NCBI GenBank assembly: GCA_030704615.1
Contig: CM060734.1
Location: forward strand, 58,234,042 to 58,298,041
DNA: 64,000 nucleotides
Origin: Takakia lepidozioides
Taxonomy: Eukaryota; Streptophyta; Takakiopsida; Takakiales; Takakiaceae
Direction: 5' to 3'
The notes below the pieces were generated by a model. That model was not told the DNA's origin, searched no databases, and saw only the letters and a program-made list of their open reading frames with translations. Positions 1 to 11,039 of this stretch are shown here, in pieces (the first letter of the stretch is position 1; every line of letters begins with the position of its first letter). The position numbers were made by a program, and so were the translations under genes.

Positions 1-9
1 ATTCCTATT

Positions 10-1790
10 TTGAGTATGGAGCAAGCACCTCGACAAATGGTCTACAGGCCCCTGAATAACAAACACAAGGATGAGATCAAAGCTAGGCTTTTAAAGCTCC
101 GGGTCCTTGATTCAAAACACCCTGTCTATGTAGCACCAATGCATCCCAATGACGATAGTCTAGTGTGGACGGAAAAGCCAGAGAGGTGGGATGAAGTGAA
201 GGATGCCAAATTCTTTGTTATTGGTGGGCAACACACCATAATTGTTGCGAAGGTACCAATTCATGCAGTCCCACGCTTGAATATGTCATTGCTATTGTTG
301 TAGCTAAATCAAATCTACAGTAGGTACCTCTTCGGACCCTGTTTTGAAGTCCATTCCTTCCTCATATTTGAGTTGGATGCAGGAGCTAATCTTGGAGGTG
401 GACAACGTGGAGCTGAAGAACTATTACAACAATTGGCCGGCCATGATCGTCTGGTCAGATGACGCACTTCACTTTATGAAGATTTCAAAACTTCTAAACG
501 ATCCAAACAAGGCCCATAAATTTGACATTACATTTCTTGAGAAGGTCACACATTGCCAGCTTTTTTACGAGCTACAGGGCCGGCCAACAAAACATATCGA
601 GCGTAACTCAAAAGAAGAGACCACTCAATGGGTGGTAGGATCCCAGAACTTGACCTACATATTTTTTTTATTGCTGATTTGGTCATTAGCTTGGCTGAAA
701 CGAGTACTAATACATAAGTGCATCTTATAGGAATTTATGCAAGCTGTCCACATTATCTTGGAGTCGTCGAGTGTGAAGGAAGCTATGGTTCTTATTCTAG
801 CCACAGAAAACGTTTGGGACAAGTGGCAAGCGGTTTTCAAAAAATGGGAGGCTGGTCACCTAATTGACCAACATGGTAAACCTTGCAAAGGTGAACAGAC
901 ACCACTTAACCGGAGTCAGTTGAGGAATATTCAGGGGCTCTCTGAGCGGCAACTTCTCAAGCTAGCCGAGAAGATCCTCAGTTTTCAGCTGACCGTCAAA
1001 TGTCCATACAAAGGGAAAGACGTCACCCTTCAATCCAGAGCATAGTGAGTTATATGGCGCATATGAAGGACAGGAGGTTTGTGATCGACGACATCATGAC
1101 AGTCTTCGGATTTTCTTTAAGAACCAAATTAATCCCAATCCTTATGCCAGAGAGATGTGGCTTGACGTTAAAAAGAAATACAAGATTGACAAAGTATAGT
1201 TTGATTTACTCCGAGGGAACCTTGGGTCGGAGTATCTCTCTAGCAAGGGACATAAGAACAAGCTTCGAAAGGACATTCCCGGAGCATTTATAACGGAGGT
1301 TAAGGCTTTGAAGAAGAGCATTGAGGAGAATGATGGGAGAACAAATGCAATGAGGACATATTTTAAGAAGGTTTATTTCATGCGGGGTGTCCAGGAGAAA
1401 GCAAGTGACCTCAAGGCGAAACTCTCATATCTCCACAAGGATGAGTTTTCAAACGTAAGCCTTGTCTTCATGAACACTCTTGCGGACGACGATTCCGTGG
1501 TCTGGTTTACCATGGATTACTCAACAATCCTAAACGCATTTAAATCCAAGCCGATATTGCACTGCCTTTGTATTCATGTCAAACCCAACATCTTCCGCCC
1601 ATCTCAGATACTACATTAGGAGTGGAGAGGGAGCCAAGAGATTTCTTTGTGTTCAAGGGTTATATTTCCCTGGTGCGGAGGAGCCGGGTTACAAGTTCTG
1701 TTCCTTTGGATTGTCCAACCCTTTCCTCTGTTTAGACTATGTGTTTCCTGTCACACCCACCGAGTTTGAGTGCAGTGGGTGAGGTGTTAC
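10..1790 (+). pseudogene. Unrecognised coding remnant, possibly transposon-associated
   Basis: Several short plus-strand reading frames follow one another and read like real protein rather than chance ORFs: 10-303, 323-730, 737-1045 and 1308-1619. They are rich in charged residues and Trp. The first contains a VIGGQHTIIVAK segment, and the second contains NNWPAMIVWSDDALHF. I do not recognise the family. The GGQH motif after an Ile-rich strand vaguely recalls ParB/sulfiredoxin-fold domains, but this is only a resemblance. The frames shift between pieces and stops intervene, so this is either a multi-exon gene with introns I cannot place or a decayed element. The retroelement scrap immediately downstream favours a transposon context. 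The left edge of the window cuts off whatever lies upstream. Confidence 0.4.
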
Positions 1791-1813
1791 AACAAGAATG
1801 AGAAGACGGATGA

Positions 1814-1943
1814 CACCCAGTGACATATTTTTCTCACAAATTATTACATGCGGAACAAAATTACCATACAACCGAACGAGAAGAATTGACTACTATTTTG
1901 GGTACAAAGAAATACGACACATTGCCTGGAAAATGGCTGTAAT
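1814..1943 (+). mobile_element. Ty3/gypsy RNase H fragment
   Basis: The frame starting with CAC at 1814 reads HPVTYFSHKLLHAEQNY followed by HTTEREELTTI. This is the conserved RNase H segment of Ty3/gypsy polyproteins, where family members have a similar YFS-K-L-AE-NY-TTERE pattern. It ends at a stop near 1943. No RT, integrase or LTR is visible next to it, so it is an orphan scrap. Family assignment rests on motif recognition over about 42 residues. Confidence 0.65.
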
Positions 1944-3061
1944 TTTTATTTTTACAGTTTGAACAATTTTGACCAAATCACCTAGCCCCTGCATGCCAAA
2001 TTTCAGGCCAATGGGACCACATTTGCAAAAAGGCCACCGATGCAAATGGGGCTGAATTTTGGCAAATGACCAAATTTATTTTAAAAAATTGGTTTTTTGT
2101 AGAGTGGAGTAACGGATTGGAATTCGATGAGGCTGGTGGACAGAGCCTTTCATGTATGAGTGGTGCTGCACATCTCTATGAAAGAATTAGGCCATTTGCC
2201 AAGAACTCAGCCCAAGGTGGTTGGTCAAAGCAGGTGGTACTTTGTTGGTCATGTCAACTTTAGCACTTGGTATGACTTTTACAGCTCAATCTTGTCACAT
2301 ACCTCTTTGTTTCTCTCAGCCTTTGGCCACATGTCTATATGTGCTTACAACAAACTGTACATGGATGGGATTCGAACATATATACTACCCCTTTGGTAGC
2401 CCATATATGAACACAAGCAAGGAGTGACAACCCACCTCCCCCCTCTTTGTGTGCACCCCCACTCGGTAAGGGGACTACACTACTCTTACTTATTACCTGC
2501 CTTTCACTATCACAATATTGTAAGGAGGCTGCAGCATAGAGCATTGCAAACACATTTTTCATTGTCTTGCTACAGCACTCCCACACTGTGATTGTCTATT
2601 GTGAGCTGTTGTTGCAACCCATATGCACCTAAACCATAGGCTATAACAGAAGCTGCTTACAACCAAAATGACATACTGCTGTTACAGCCCATAGCCCATC
2701 AAATCCTGGGCTGCAACAGAAGTAGAATACATACGAAATTGACCTACATTCGGAGTTACTTTTTAACAAAATGGGCTAAGATAGAGGCTGTCCTCTGACC
2801 CTAATTCAAAGTCGGCAACGAAATGAAAGAAACCAGCTGCATCAACTAGTGGAATATGGACTAGAACAAGGTGCCTGACACTTCCCCATAAAAAGCTCTA
2901 CAGTACCATCCCCAATTTGCACACAAACATTTTGTGAAATGAAAAGGTTACACCTAAACAAAAGCTTACCAATTGACTCTCTATCCAAACAACTCGCTAG
3001 TATCATAGCCAAACCAAGCATATAGCCACTGACACCTAGGCACATAACAACATTCAAGCAT
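1944..3061. other. Intergenic stretch, no gene seen
   Basis: Short ORFs here do not resemble known proteins. Related phrases of the form 'gctgttacagccca' and 'gctgcaacagaag' recur around 2590-2720, suggesting decayed repeat sequence. No RNA gene or clear regulatory element was identified. Confidence 0.5.
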
Positions 3062-3830
3062 AGACATAGGATTGCTTCACATAAGGATAGTGGTTAGAGG
3101 GTTGCCCCTCCTTCGTACCAGCAGCCACGTGAACGTGGTGTCCAGTCCCCTTGATCGAATGATGTATCCATTCACCAAACTTGTGTCAACTAAATGGAAG
3201 TAAAACCTATGCCACCACTTGTGGTCACCTGTTTGTACACTACAATAACCCCGCAATTGGTCTTGGACATCCACACTTCTCATGTGCTTTTGGTAATGTT
3301 TGAGGACAGGAGAGGTGGGCACAAGAAGTCTAGCACCATTATGCCAGTGTCTCACAATGCATTATGTATCCACAGGGCTCACATCAGTGGAAATCAAATT
3401 CATAGGTTTCTGATCATACCATGCCAAAGCACACATTTTTCCATAAATGTGCATCCTCCACTACAACCTCATTTCCCCAACTCCAAACAACTAAGATGTC
3501 CCACACGATTTGTTTTGACAGTGCCCGTGGCAGTCAAGTCATGGAACAAAAGAGGGTTGGAGAAATAGTTATCCATAGTCATAATGCACCCATGACCTCA
3601 AAACCAGAGAGGTCTAATAACTACCGCGTAACCCATGCCACGAGTCATATCCACTTGTCATCTTTACCGTGGTAGACTTCCATCTTCTGACCGGATTTAG
3701 ACTTTGTGCCAAACACCAGATTTTAATTCCCCACCTTCACTGGCTTCTTACGTAGATATTGCTGAAGTTTAGCATACTTCCAAAAATATTGACCATTATC
3801 TCGTCCACGCACAGATTTTGTTTAGGTTTA
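3062..3830 (-). mobile_element. piggyBac-type transposase relic
   Basis: Read on the minus strand, the segment keeps the order of a piggyBac DDE transposase core across several frames. First comes a VDEIM-like motif (about 3800), then QQYLRKKPVKVG and KSGQKMEVYHGKD (about 3780-3660), then TMDNYFSNPLLFHDL (about 3580), and finally YQKHMRSVDVQDQLRGY with KWWHRFYFHLVD (about 3270-3160). These correspond to the three Asp-bearing blocks of the family. Frameshifts and stops separate the blocks, so the protein is dead. I did not find the terminal inverted repeats or a TTAA duplication. The family is common in animals; a plant copy is less usual. Confidence 0.75.
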
Positions 3831-4859
3831 CACTAATTGGCATACAAAGAGTATTAGCTTCTATTAGCTAGCCGGTGCAGGGGGAGGCGCATTGAGGAGC
3901 ACCGTTACACCACCACTCTGACAGCCGTCAAGCTCTAGCTCTCACCACCTTCCTCCTCTGTCAATGCCTCAAACTCATAAACTCAACCAAAGAAATCAGC
4001 AGAGACACTCTACAATCACATGCAATGGGAGACCAGGAAGTAGAGAGACAATGTAGCTCTGCACATGAGTGCGCATCACACCAAAGCGATGACAACCTGC
4101 TACAACACAGAACGCAAAACGGCCACCTGCAAGAACACCAAACGCGCGCGAGGGGAGACGTGGGAAGTGGAACTGAGAAGCACCAGCCGCCGCTCCCCTG
4201 CAGCTCAAAACCCCATATCTTGCCCTAAACCTAAAATTCCGCCAATCGCTTTTGCACACGTCTTCTAGACGCGGAGCGCCTTCCCATGGTGCAATATTTT
4301 CCAAAATTGAGAAAGATCTGCCCAAGATATGCCATGCCCAACATGGCTGGAGGCCCATTTCGGGCCGGGCAGGCGCTTAGGGATTAAAAAGCACTGCCCA
4401 GTTCTTCCATATGGGGTATTCCCCAATATTGGTGCGGACCCCATTGCTGAAGGCAGTTTGTCTCACCAGTCTTTCCAAGTTGCAACCTACTTTAAAATGT
4501 TAAGCCAGCCAGCTATGGACAAAGCACGTGGCTGAACTCTATATTTTGAAAGTAAGAAGAGCCTTTGGACATAAATTGAGACTTAATTGGAGCCACAACC
4601 AGATTTCTGCCAAGAGGCAACACACAGAAAGCATCAGTTGCTAGTTGATGTATGGAACTTCATCTCCAGCCCATAAAAGTCCTGTGCAATAAAACCAATG
4701 CCAATGTCGGACAGGCCAATTCAATGACCCAACAGATGCTGCATTCTTTCCTTTGGTCCTTTACACTCATATGAGCACTAGTTACCCATACTGACACTCT
4801 CAACATGGCTTGCAGGGCACTTTTGGGCCTTCACAATGCTCCAAAAATTATATCACATG
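3831..4859. other. Intergenic region downstream of the MscS-like gene
   Basis: No coding similarity was recognised on either strand. The minus-strand frame at 3996-4358 has no domain I know. This stretch probably holds the 3' UTR and downstream spacer of the minus-strand channel gene that stops at 4860. Confidence 0.5.
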
Positions 4860-7800
4860 TCAGTCACTGGCCGACGGTGCACTTTCAGCTTTCACCGAAG
4901 GACTGGAGACTTTTGGAGGAAGGCTATAGGGCGCATCAGGTCCCAGCACATCCACAATGATCTGTGCCACTTGCACTAAGATTTGCTGCTGTATTCTATA
5001 AAACACCGCACCCCCCTGCATCCACAATTTGCAGTTCGGTATCAAGTTCCCAAGCCATCAAGAAAATCTGATTTGGTGATGGTAATCAGTGAGGAGTCTC
5101 AACTCTTTAAATTTTTGTTGGACATTCAGATGAATGCAGGAAGGCTTCTTTCAAACTCTGCAAAAAACTGGATCTCGCTCTAGACCTTCCCCTCTTTAAC
5201 TCTCTCACTAAGCACTCAATTGCCTTACCGCACATATGAAGAGAATAGAGAAAGGATCACCCTACCGATGATTTGATGACACAAGAGAGTGCAAGTTCGG
5301 GACCTGCAGAGCCCATGGTCTTCAGATAGCACATAGGAGTCACAGTCTCCATTTCCACTGAAGGGTGGGAGTGTAAGTAGAGAGTTACTGCTTCTGTAAT
5401 CTTGTCCACTAGGAAAACATTTTGGTTGTTCAGCTGGAATTGTGCCTCTAGCACCTTTGACTTGGCTCGTGATAAGTTGGTTATAACCTGAAAAGTGCGA
5501 ACACAGCTAAGCCCTTCACTATTAGGGCTAGTGGTGAATCCCCAACACCCATATCCACACCAACTTATTATTAATTTTCTGATATGATTGAGAAAGCTTG
5601 TGATTGAAATTCGTGAAGCTCCAAGAGTGTAGCCATGATTGGCAGAATAAATAAACTGCTTAGAGTACTTTTAATGTCCTTCCAGATCAGAGGTGCAAAA
5701 TGAATCCCAAGCTTTGACAACATTCATAGGAGAGCTCTGTATGTGCACAAATTCCCTTCAAACTAGAGACTTTATGCACCTTGAAGAAGAGGTGAACATT
5801 GTTTTCATTGTGGCAAGTTCGTATAGATTTGGTGAACTGCTATCGCATCACGTTAGAACATTTTAAAAAATTGACCTTGCAAGTGCACCGTTCACCAAGA
5901 CTTCCACAGAGTAAACACAACTATCCATCCATATGTAAGGCATGACACACCTGATTAGTGAAGGCCTGGTTGGGAACAAGGAAGGGGTTTCCATCAAAGC
6001 CCATTAATTTCGTCTGCATGTAACCAATGTCCACCACACGCCCAGACAGAGACCCTGCCTGCAGCAACAGACAGCTTATTTTAGTTACTTTGAGAACTCT
6101 AGTACCTCTTCTTTCACTGGAACTGAGCATGGTGTTCAAATTGTTCCAATCTAAGCCTATGGCTCCAAGAAAAAAGATTTTTCTTCCAGAGATTGTGGAG
6201 GAGTTCCAACCATATCAATTGAATTCTTTCTATGCAAAGATTGTTCCCCAACTTTGCTTACCTTCTTGACAAGTTTTCTACAAATGTTTTCACATCTAAA
6301 TTGACTAAATAGTCTCGAATATACCAAATGAATGTCAATTTGAAGCCACATTTGAGGTTCAGGTACATATGTACCCTTTCAGAGCCCCTCCTCAGATGAC
6401 ACACTGGAAGGAATACGGGTTACAAAGCCTGTGAATCTGCTTCACATGTTTTAGTACCACTGAAACACAGTGGGGCTGGATGAAATGCTTGAGGGTAAGC
6501 GTTTAGATGCCCTAATGGAAATGTAAAGAGAGAAGTGAGTGGACCTTGATTTTTTCACCAATCCCAAAAGGTCGTGTGATGAAGATAACTGCTCCCCCAA
6601 AGAAGTTGCCCACCACCTCCTTGGCAGCTAAGCCCACTGCTAGTCCTGCATTGCACAACCATCCACAGCTAAGTGTTGGTGGGAGTATGTCGGAGGCCCT
6701 GGATGTGGCTTAGCAGAGAACATGGACTGTTCCACTAAAGTTACACATAACTTCAGGATGAAGATCTGGACTACACCCTTCCTAAAAGTTTGTGCTTCAC
6801 AACCAGCAACTATGGAAGCAACAGTACCAGAGACACCACCGAGCGCAAGGAGCGAGCGAAGAGCAATTCCAGCGACTTCAGCAATGCAGGAGGCTGCTAG
6901 AGCATACATGACCAACTCTACTACCTTGTCAATTGCCATTATCTGTGCCTGCATAATCCCCATGCCCATGTTCTTCAGCACTACGCACATTCTCCTGGCT
7001 TATGGAAGTCAGAAGCTTGCTGTGGAGCACTCAGCTCCTAGATACTTTATTTCCATCAGAAAACACCAGAATCTTGTGGCCATCAAGCACCCCTGCTTTC
7101 AAGGGCAACAAATCAAATGTAAACAAAGAAATCAGACAATTATAAGGGCCAAGAGAGAAGGAGAGAGTACGGCATCAGTTTTGTGCTGGGCAATGAGGTC
7201 CGCCACATGTATATTTTTCCAGCGGAAGAAGAACCAGGTCACTGTAACCACCACTCCAATGCCTCGTGACTTGTTGATCAGATCGTGGCCTGAATGTTGT
7301 TGCATCTTCAACAAACGGGCTACCACCTGGACTCTGTGCCCTCCATAGTAACCACTTCCTTCTCTTAATAGTCATCTTCAAGCTGTTGGGTGTCATTTAC
7401 ATGGGCAATGAGAATGCCATGACTTCACCAGACCACATGTGCATTAACTTCAATGTATTTCCAGTAATGCTCCTGAGAATTCATGAGGTTGGCAGCACAC
7501 AACATTTGAAATCCATTAGTTTCTTTCCCTAAGACGAGTGGGCAGGGAGGAAAAGAGACCCCATTATTCTGTATGTGCTGATTATGCTCCATTAGCCAAG
7601 GCTTGATCTGGTTTGGCCTCCTGGGCTTTATAAATGGAAGACTCAGGATCAGAAGCAAAAGATGCTGTCAGCCAGAACTTGAGGTACGGTGAGTAAGTTG
7701 GCAGGTCTATCAATTCGACCCAACTTTTCAGGCAAGTCCTTTTTTCATGGCAATCCCACTTTCACTTACAAACGTGTGCTGGCCCAAATCACAATGAGAC

Positions 7801-9441
7801 TACGAAGAGGAGCTCGAGCAGCTTCAAAAGCTGAATCTTCAAACTCCTGTCGCCCCCCATTCTTGAAGGTGGAAATTCTGGTACACATGACCATCATCCA
7901 GCTATCAGCTGTTGTTGACTTTCCTACTTTCTCCAGTTCAACTCAATATGTTTTGCTGGATTCACCAGTAAGTGACCATGACAAGTGCAATTCCTGTGGA
8001 GTCACAGGGTTAGACAATACTTCAGGGGGAAAAGAAGTGAAAGCCCACATGAAAGCCAGGGCTATATTTGGGTACTAACTGCATAAGACTTGCCACATCG
8101 ACGATGATAAGTTTGTTCAGAGAGTAGATCAGGAAGATGTCACTTCATCGTTAAATATGAGAATGAAGTGACTTGGAGACACTTGCTTGCTATAAATTGG
8201 CCCAGTAGGACTTGGAAGGCTTCTCCCCTTGAGTATGGTACCCTGATGAGGATGAGGGGATTACCTGTATAGCCATCTGCAGACATGATGCACTCTCCCA
8301 TACATAAAATAGAAGGTGGCCAGCAGCAGGGCTTCCCGCACGAACAAAATGGCCTGATTCCAGTTATGAGTGAGAAAGAGTAAGTACCAAAGGTGGCCAA
8401 TTTGATGTGGTAAATGAACTGAAATGAAACGGTTATTTACAAACATCCGCGTTAAGCTCAAAGAGCTTATGGGCAAAGAGGAAAGGAAGAAACAAGAAAG
8501 AGAGAGGGGCCACAAACAGCCCAAAATCAACCGAAGCTCAAGGGATTGTCTAAGAGTCAACGCTTCATGAAGGTAAGCTGCGCCAAGCATTTCTGATCCT
8601 CGTAAAGGAAGACCTCCCTGAGAGATTGGATATCCGGAATAAACAGTTCAATCTCCCAAGTATCTATAAAGAACAGTGAAAGAAGAAATTTTCTTCACTT
8701 TCAATTTTCATGTAGTTCCCTGCGCAAGCGGGGCATAGTCGGTCGTCAAGTAAGAAGCAGAAGCATGGGACGCATTGCGGTAGACAGAAGGACTTACAAT
8801 TGCTTCAAGCATATGAAGTTGCGAGTGCAATTCCGGAGGTAGCCAATCGAGTGGGTCAAAATTTGCTGGTAAATAACGACCCAAGGTTGTTCCAAACCGA
8901 TTACACAAGAAGTGGCTGAAGCCATCCAGGAAATGTTCACCAACGTGCACCAAATGTTCACCAATTGGATTGAGACCCGAGCTTCCTCCCAAGGTGGCCC
9001 TTGCAACAACGCCTACGGGCCTGGAGTGGTATGTGAAGTCACGTGTCTGGAAGGGCTTGATGCGTAAGCTCGCATGCCATGGAAGATTTCTGGGGTGTCT
9101 ACCTCCACAATTGGACACAGGCTGGAAAACAAAATAGCATCAGGGTGGAAGCAGTTGGCTACGGAAAACAACGTCTTATGAGTACATTCTCTCTCTCGCT
9201 CTCTCTCTCTCTCTCATGCATTGATACACAACTCCGTTCTCGTTCTCCCCCATGCCCTTCACTCCCTCTCACAGGCAAACACACAAAACTGATCAATTCT
9301 TACCGCGACATGGAGAGCAGCTGGTTGAGAAGAGCCCACAGGTTGGCGGCAGGCCGCAAAAGCTCCACACGCCCCGCCGCCCATGGCTATGAGCTGGACT
9401 GCCATGATGACCTGCAACCGCGGGGTGTGAACTGAAGCCAC
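4860..9441 (-). CDS. MSL: MscS-like mechanosensitive channel, organelle-type (MSL1-3 group)
   Basis: This is a multi-exon gene for a small-conductance mechanosensitive channel, expected in a mitochondrial inner or plastid envelope membrane. Exon 1 (9304-9441) and exon 2 (8798-9121) start at an ATG and encode a low-complexity, transit-peptide-like N-terminus. The channel core is very clear in the last five exons. Exon 6828-6948 encodes a membrane helix ending in LALGGVSG. Exon 6545-6645 continues with LAVGLAAKEVVGNFFGGA and ITRPFGIGEKIK. Exon 5951-6058 is the beta domain, AGSLSGRVVDIGYMQTKLMG then LVPNQAF. Exon 5266-5487 and the last exon 4860-5015 end at TGA. Phases join exactly over these five exons. 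A further exon lies near 7795-7990 (EFEDSAFEAARAPLRSL). Exons between about 7.2 and 8.7 kb are less certain. It is divergent from the WAK-like locus. Confidence 0.85.
9189..9215. repeat. CT-rich microsatellite in an MSL intron
   Basis: A run of tctctc with one interrupting g lies in the first intron of the channel gene, between the exon ending at 9304 and the one starting at 9121. It is probably a simple polypyrimidine tract. Confidence 0.8.
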
Positions 9442-9679
9442 AGCTCAAGCCACCATAGCTCCCGACGCTCTCTGGATCTTCGAGCTCGTCAGCTCATCAG
9501 TCTTAAAACTTGTCTGCGGTGGCCAGCACAATCATGTTGGTCGACTGCACGAGTTTTGCGATCGATGGAGACGTAGTTTCTGTTCACAGTCCCGCCATCA
9601 TTCCATCACGTGTTTCCCGTGTTGCATTCCAAACCAAAGCCTCTCGCATTTCCACCCATTCTCGCTATAAAGTCATTCA

Positions 9680-9870
9680 CTTCTCTTTTATCTTTTTTTG
9701 GTGGGGAGGGGCCCCGAAGGGAGGGAAGCTTCAACTTCACTTGTTGTTTTTCTTTCGAGGGGAAACGGACAAAAGCCCACTTGTGGGGGACATGATAATA
9801 CCACACTGGAAGGTAGCAGGATTTGAACCCACAATCCGAAGATGTACATAACACACATGTCTCTACACAC
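9680..9870 (-). mobile_element. tRNA-derived SINE-like fragment
   Basis: On the minus strand the segment contains GTGGGTTCAAATCCTGCTAC, which is a tRNA T-arm/B-box-like sequence (GGTTCAAATCC core). It is followed by a GC-rich body and a pyrimidine/purine tract. The same 'ggtagcaggatttga.ccca' phrase occurs at 36092-36121, so this is a dispersed family rather than a single tRNA gene. The A-box half is poorly preserved. Confidence 0.45.
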
Positions 9871-10980
9871 ACACCCCCAAAGAAGAGATACTTACACTGA
9901 GCTTTTTGGAAGCAGTGGTGGGTTCACGGAAAATCTGTGCACCTGTCTCTGCAGCCCCTCCGAAGCAGTCTGCCTTGTTGCGGAAATCCTAAGGGAGCTG
10001 ACAGGTACTACTGCCATCCCAGAGAACGCAACACTTTTGCAAGCAGCCCCCCACAGAGGAAGAAGCCGAAGACGGTGGTGTCCATGACGACACACACGAC
10101 GACATGGAGAATCCAGCAGAGCTTGAACGAGGAACAAGCAGAGTAGGGCTGTGGGGCGCACAGAATCCACATTCACCCATAAACCGCGCGGTTGATACCG
10201 ACAGCCGCGCCGTGTGGGGTCTGTGAACAGTTTGCGAGCAACCATGGCCGTACATTTATACTTGCTTTCCAGATGGCGTCCGCATACTGGCATGGAAAAA
10301 GCTAAGGTGGCATCTGTGATTGGCTTATCGTTTTCAAAATTCAGCAGGGAGGTCTCTCGAAGCTCCTGAACTTGGAGTTTAGCCAGCCTTTCTTGGGGGA
10401 CGTTGTTACCGTCCGCAGATCTCCTCAGAGGTTTTCGGAATTTCAAACTCCTACCAACTCACCTGGGTGTCGCAGGTTTCTCAAAAAATTCGCTGCAGTT
10501 GTGGTATGGACCTAGTCCGAACTTCATCTCTCTCTCTGATCTCCCAGCTCTACTTGTTTTAGTGGTCAAAGATCATCTACTTTTCTCCCATCTGCAGACG
10601 CAAGGGACAGGTTCCTACGTTCCTACACGTCTGTCTGCTATTCCTTCGAATGAGATCCGTGATGTCTAGGGAGCTCTGACATTGAATCTAAGGCTTTGAA
10701 TTTGAATTTCTGTTCAAACAGTCGAGTTGTAGGAGTGCACAGGCATAAAATTTCAAGCAGTTTTCTCGGGTCATAGATCTAGATTTGAACAGGTCTAGTT
10801 AAATATCTGGACGTTATTCTAGATTCAGTGCAGAATTACAGATTGCAAGTGCTACTGTCACATGTTCTGAAGGCAGTATCCGGTGAGTTCCTATTCAAGC
10901 TAGTGAGCGAGATTGTAATACCTAGATCTCGTCAACTCTTCTGAGTTTGGGGCCGGACGAAGCACGAAGGACAGTTGTAG
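9871..10980. other. Intergenic region between divergent genes, no gene seen
   Basis: This lies between the 5' end of the minus-strand channel gene and the plus-strand WAK-like locus, so it should hold upstream regions for both. A minus-strand open frame of 184 codons (9892-10446) has no recognisable domain and a composition like noncoding GC-rich DNA. I do not call it a gene. Confidence 0.45.
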
Positions 10981-11039
10981 GTGATGAGGAGAGCGGATAA
11001 TGCCAACCACATGCTGATCAGGAGCCCAATTAATTCTTG

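Noticed and set aside
9892-10446. 184-codon minus-strand frame
   Set aside because: It has no recognisable motif and its composition is that of noncoding GC-rich sequence between divergent genes.
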